Source: Phytohabitans sp036906915 (lineage in GTDB: Bacteria > Actinomycetota > Actinomycetes > Mycobacteriales > Micromonosporaceae). From it: 64,000 nucleotides of DNA. The position numbers were made by a program, and so were the translations under genes. This document shows, one piece after another, positions 60,688-64,000 of this stretch. Location of the stretch: assembly GCF_036906915.1 (NCBI RefSeq), contig NZ_JBAKHX010000003.1, forward strand, positions 158,013 through 222,012, written 5' to 3'. Position 1 is the first letter of the stretch. Each line of letters starts with the position of its first letter. The notes beneath the pieces are model-generated. The model was given only the letters and a program-made list of their open reading frames with translations, did no database searches and was not told the origin of the DNA.

Positions 60688-63342
60688 GTGTCGGCCGATC
60701 TCGCGCTGGGTGTACTGTCGCCGTTCCTCGGCGGCTGGTACTTCGGCGGGCTGCTCCAGGGCATCGTCCGGGCGGCGGCTGACGAGGGCGCGACCGTGGT
60801 CGCGCTGCAAACCCTCGACGCGGGCACCGACCAGCTCGAGATGCGCCAGCCACCCGACCTCCGGCACCCGGCCGCGTGGGGCCACGCCGCCGGCTTCATC
60901 GTGATCATCAACGCGGCGACCCCCAGCTATCTGGCCAAGATCCGGGCCACCGGCAAACCGGTGGTCACGATCAGCCACGAGGTACCCCAGGTCGGCTCCC
61001 CGGTGGTACTGCCCGACAACACCACCGGGGTCCGCGACGCGGTCGCCCATCTCGTCGGCCACGGCCACGAGCGGATCGCTTTCGCTGGCTACCTCGGCGC
61101 GAAGGACGTCCGGCAGCGGTATGAGACCTATGTGGAGGCGCTGCGCGCACACGGGCTGGTGCCCGACCCGGGCCTGATCTTCCACGCCGAGGACAACCAG
61201 GAGGGTGGTGGCGAAGGCGCCGCGCGGGCCTTGATCGCCACCGGGCTGCCGTCGACGGCAACGGTCCTCGGGACCGACGCCAACGCCGTCGGCTTCCTGC
61301 GGGTCCTGACCAACGCCGGCTATCGGGTACCTGATGATCAGGCGATCGTTGGCTTCGACGACCTGCGTGCCGCCGCGTACACGTTGCCCCGCCTCACCAC
61401 GGTCAACCATCCGGTCGAGACGATCGGGCGAACCGCCGTCGCCACGCTCGCCGCCCAGCTCCGCGGCGAGTCGGCACCCGACCGAATCCTGGTCCCGACC
61501 ACGCTCATCGTGCGGGAGTCGTGCGGGTGCCCGCGCGGCAGCCGCCCGGTGCCGCCGATCGACGAGCTGGAAGCCGCGGGTCGCGGGTACTACCGGGAGC
61601 GCACCCACCTCCAGGTGACCCTCAGTCGGCAGTACGAGGTCAGCATGAACCTGCTACGCGGACATGAGGAGGACCCGCGGCATCTGCACTGGCTCGCGCG
61701 GACCTCGGCGCGCGCTGGCTGCCTCGGCCTGTGGGGCGACCGCGACGCACCAGACCCGGAGCTGGAGCTGGTCGGCTCCTTCTACCGCGACCCGCTGGCA
61801 GCCGAGCCGCCGCGTTCCGTGCCGATCAGCCGCTTCCCGCCCGCCGAAGTGCTGGCGGCCGCCCGCGAGGCGCCGGACGCGATGACCTTCGTGGTGCCGG
61901 TGAAGGTCGAAGACAGCGACTGGGGGCTGCTGGCCGTGGTCGACTCGGTGGAGACCCGGGTCGGCACGGGGCGCGAGCCGATCAACCACTGGGCGGCGCT
62001 GCTGACCGTGGCACTGGACTTCCAGACCGTACTGGCGGCGCTGCGCCAGCAGGAGGAGCAGCTCCGGGTCGCGGCGTTGTACGACCACCTGACCGGCTTG
62101 CCGAACCGCACCCTGTTTCTCGACCGCCTCCGGGATGCCATGCGGCAGCGCGGGCGCGACTTCGCGGTGCTCTTCGTCGACCTCGACGGTTTCAAGGTGG
62201 TCAACGACAGCCTCGGGCACACCGCCGGCGACCGCATGCTGATCCAGGTGGCGCGCCGGATCGCGGACACCCTGCGGGAGGGCGACACTGCGGCGCGGTT
62301 CGGCGGCGACGAGTTCCTCATCCTGATGGACGGGGTGTCCGAGCCGTACACGCCAGTGCAGGTCGCCGAGCGTCTGCACGCCGCGCTGGCGCCGCCGTTC
62401 CGCCTCCAGGGGCAAGACGTCGTGGTGACCGCCAGCATCGGCATCGTGCTGGGCGGCGACCGGTACGTCGAGGCGGAAGACCTCGTGCGCGACGCCGACA
62501 TCGCCATGTACTGGTCGAAGTCGCAGCGCAAGGGCTCCCACGCGCTCTTCGACGTGGCGATGCGCGCCAAGGCGGTGACCCGGCTCCAGATCGAGACCGA
62601 GCTGCGCCAGGCGATCTACCAGGGCGAGCTGGAGGTGTACTACCAGCCGATCGTGCAGCTGGGCAGCGGCCGCACCCGCGCCTTCGAAGCCCTGATCCGG
62701 TGGCGACACCCGGTGCGCGGGCTGATACTGCCGGACGCGTTCCTGGGCGTTGCCGAGGAGAGCGGCCTGGTGATCCCGATCGGCCGGTGGACGATCGGGG
62801 AGGCGTGCCGGCGGCTCGCCGCATGGCAGCGCACGCCGGGCCGCGACGACCTGCGGGTCAGCCTCAACGTGTCGAACCGGCAGTTCTGGCATGGCGGCCT
62901 GGTTGACGATGTCGAGCGGGCACTGCGGCACGCCGGCCTGCACCCCCGCAACCTTGCGTTTGAGATCACCGAAGGCGTGATCATGAACAACGTGGCGCTG
63001 GCCAAGAAGATGCTGGAGGATCTGCACGACCTCGGGTGCGAGCTGCACATCGACGACTTCGGCACCGGATACTCGTCGCTGGAGGCCCTGCACCGGCTGC
63101 CCATCGACGCCCTCAAGATCGACCGGTCGTTCGTGGGCCGGCTCGGCGTCGACGCGAAGAGCAGTGCGCTGGTGCAGACCATCGTGCTCATGGGCGGCAA
63201 CCTGGGGATGCAGCTCATCGCCGAGAGCGTCGAGACCGAGGCGCAACGGGTGCACCTGTTGCGCCTGGGCTGCGCGTACGGCCAGGGGCACCTGTTTTCC
63301 GAGCCGGTGCCGGCGGACGAGGCGGAAGCGTTGATCTCATAG
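60688..63342 (+). CDS. LacI-type sugar-sensor GGDEF-EAL protein
   Basis: The 884-residue protein is read from GTG 60688 (TTG 60649 would add 13 residues; neither has a good ribosome-binding site). Residues ~5-285 are a LacI-type periplasmic-binding fold without the HTH (GVLSPFLGGWYFGGLLQGI, PVVTISHEVPQVGSPVVLPDN, GFDDLRAAAYTLPRLTTVNHP). A GAF-like linker region follows. The GGDEF motif is at 539-543 (RFGGDEFLIL), and EAL is at 667-669 (FEALIRWRHP) with DDFGTGYSSL. Both catalytic signatures look intact, so it could make and degrade cyclic di-GMP. No membrane helix or signal peptide is visible, so the sugar sensor would be cytoplasmic. Confidence 0.85.
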   Translation: MSADLALGVLSPFLGGWYFGGLLQGIVRAAADEGATVVALQTLDAGTDQLEMRQPPDLRHPAAWGHAAGFIVIINAATPSYLAKIRATGKPVVTISHEVPQVGSPVVLPDNTTGVRDAVAHLVGHGHERIAFAGYLGAKDVRQRYETYVEALRAHGLVPDPGLIFHAEDNQEGGGEGAARALIATGLPSTATVLGTDANAVGFLRVLTNAGYRVPDDQAIVGFDDLRAAAYTLPRLTTVNHPVETIGRTAVATLAAQLRGESAPDRILVPTTLIVRESCGCPRGSRPVPPIDELEAAGRGYYRERTHLQVTLSRQYEVSMNLLRGHEEDPRHLHWLARTSARAGCLGLWGDRDAPDPELELVGSFYRDPLAAEPPRSVPISRFPPAEVLAAAREAPDAMTFVVPVKVEDSDWGLLAVVDSVETRVGTGREPINHWAALLTVALDFQTVLAALRQQEEQLRVAALYDHLTGLPNRTLFLDRLRDAMRQRGRDFAVLFVDLDGFKVVNDSLGHTAGDRMLIQVARRIADTLREGDTAARFGGDEFLILMDGVSEPYTPVQVAERLHAALAPPFRLQGQDVVVTASIGIVLGGDRYVEAEDLVRDADIAMYWSKSQRKGSHALFDVAMRAKAVTRLQIETELRQAIYQGELEVYYQPIVQLGSGRTRAFEALIRWRHPVRGLILPDAFLGVAEESGLVIPIGRWTIGEACRRLAAWQRTPGRDDLRVSLNVSNRQFWHGGLVDDVERALRHAGLHPRNLAFEITEGVIMNNVALAKKMLEDLHDLGCELHIDDFGTGYSSLEALHRLPIDALKIDRSFVGRLGVDAKSSALVQTIVLMGGNLGMQLIAESVETEAQRVHLLRLGCAYGQGHLFSEPVPADEAEALIS

Positions 63343-63442
63343 CTTGCATCGATCTATGTGATTGGCTATGTTGATCCGGAAGTCGGCTCCCGGGCGACCG
63401 TCTTCGCGACAGTTCGCCCCTTCTTGACCTCGGGAGCTAGAC

Positions 63443-64000
63443 ATGCGCATCAGGCGCTCTCGCGCCCTCCTCGCCGCGACCACGGTAGTGCTGGTCGGCG
63501 TCGGGGGCGGCCTCACCGCTGTCACGGCGCAGGCCGCCGCGGCGGGTTGTTCGGTGACCTACTCGGTGGGCTCGCAGTGGCCCAGCGGCTTCACCGGCAA
63601 CGTAAACCTGACCAACCTCGGCGACCCGCTCAGCAGCTGGACGCTCACCTGGTCGTTCACCGCCGGGCAGCAGATCAGCCAAGGCTGGAACGGCACCTTC
63701 ACGCAGAGCGGCGCCCAGGTGCGCGTCACCAACGCCAGCTGGAACGGGGCGCTCGGCACGAACGCGACCGCCGGTATGGGCTTCAACGCCTCGTGGGCCG
63801 GCACCAACCCGGCGCCCACAAGCTTCGCGCTCAACGGCGTGACCTGTAACGGCACGGCCACCCCCGCCCCGACGACCGCGGCGCCGACGACGCCACCACC
63901 GACCAGCGCGCCACCCACGACCCCCCCGCCGTCCAACCGCACGTTTACGAATCCGTTGAAGGTGCGTGGTCCGGATCCGTGGTTGCAGTATTACGATGGT
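63443..64000 (+). CDS. Secreted CBM2-GH43 glycosidase, 5' part (runs off the window)
   Basis: The first 186 codons are visible, from ATG 63443 behind GGGAG. A signal peptide ends near VTAQAAAAG. A CBM2 follows (CSVTYSVGSQWPSGFTG, ISQGWNGTFTQSG, LNGVTC), then a Thr/Pro linker, and finally FTNPLKVRGPDPWLQYYDG, the opening blade of a GH43 arabinanase/xylosidase-type catalytic domain with its first acidic residue in the GPDPW motif. Codon use changes abruptly at the linker/catalytic border: the visible GH43 codons include TTT, AAT, TTG, CGT, GGT, GAT and TAT, rare in the CBM2 part. Substrate probably arabinan or xylan. Confidence 0.85.
   Translation, partial: MRIRRSRALLAATTVVLVGVGGGLTAVTAQAAAAGCSVTYSVGSQWPSGFTGNVNLTNLGDPLSSWTLTWSFTAGQQISQGWNGTFTQSGAQVRVTNASWNGALGTNATAGMGFNASWAGTNPAPTSFALNGVTCNGTATPAPTTAAPTTPPPTSAPPTTPPPSNRTFTNPLKVRGPDPWLQYYDG

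Noticed and set aside
63343..63442. A CelR-like box before the CBM2-GH43 gene
   Set aside because: GGCTCCCGGGCG is only partly similar and not the 14-bp palindrome, so it was not called as an operator.

Overview
The window is very GC-rich (roughly 70 percent or more), densely coding DNA with frequent GTG starts, strong G/C bias at third codon positions, many ATGA-type stop/start overlaps and several apparently leaderless promoters. Gene content (alternative ribosomal proteins under a Zur-like box, SigK/RskA, ECF42 with YCII partners, a conservon-like kinase/Roadblock pair, CBM2 cellulases, an actinobacterial erm) points to a filamentous soil or plant-associated actinomycete, most likely of the family Micromonosporaceae. 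That assignment is inference from gene families. No rRNA, tRNA, CRISPR array, prophage or transposase was seen.

Layout. 1-9 kb: small membrane proteins, a Gfo/Idh/MocA oxidoreductase, a large membrane protein with a sigma-like N-terminus, an XRE regulator paired with a ClpP-fold protein that appears to lack its catalytic triad, an ABC exporter with its own two-component system, and a secreted I36-like protein. 9-17 kb: an ECF sigma/membrane anti-sigma pair, a STAS protein, then the most striking cassette: ECF sigma factor, small beta-sandwich protein, subtilase with a His/Ser/Pro repeat, and a TPR-CHAT (caspase-like) protease. 17-21 kb: an Erm-type rRNA methyltransferase with a possible leader peptide, tandem repeats, and a divergent zinc-starvation locus (rpmG-rpsN against an Mrf/CobW-like gene plus methyltransferase) around a Zur-like box. 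21-26 kb: two tandem Hsp70-like ATPases with unusual C-terminal domains, then sigK-rskA.

26-41 kb: a CBS protein, a histidine kinase with an extracytoplasmic C-terminal domain separated from its probable response regulator by a ctpE-like P-type ATPase, a membrane-anchored trypsin-like protease, gnd, a gene remnant, a multicopper oxidase with a membrane N-terminus, and a third two-component system. 41-45 kb: an ECF42 sigma factor with three YCII/DGPF genes, each preceded by the same bipartite promoter motif. 45-57 kb: a MerR-type operator before an oxidoreductase, a P450, and a translationally coupled operon joining a conservon-like kinase and Roadblock protein to a complete branched-chain-type ABC importer. 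57-64 kb: a secreted S15-like peptidase and a polysaccharide-degradation island (CBM2-GH6, a LacI-type-sensor GGDEF-EAL protein, and the start of a CBM2-GH43 gene) with a CelR/CebR-like operator.

Two dispersed repeat families run through the window. One is a 57-bp near-perfect palindrome, present as five full copies and one contracted copy, all intergenic. The other is a 115-bp element at sigma-factor gene junctions that carries a small open frame whose stop codon overlaps the start codon of the next gene, so it appears to keep neighbouring genes translationally coupled.
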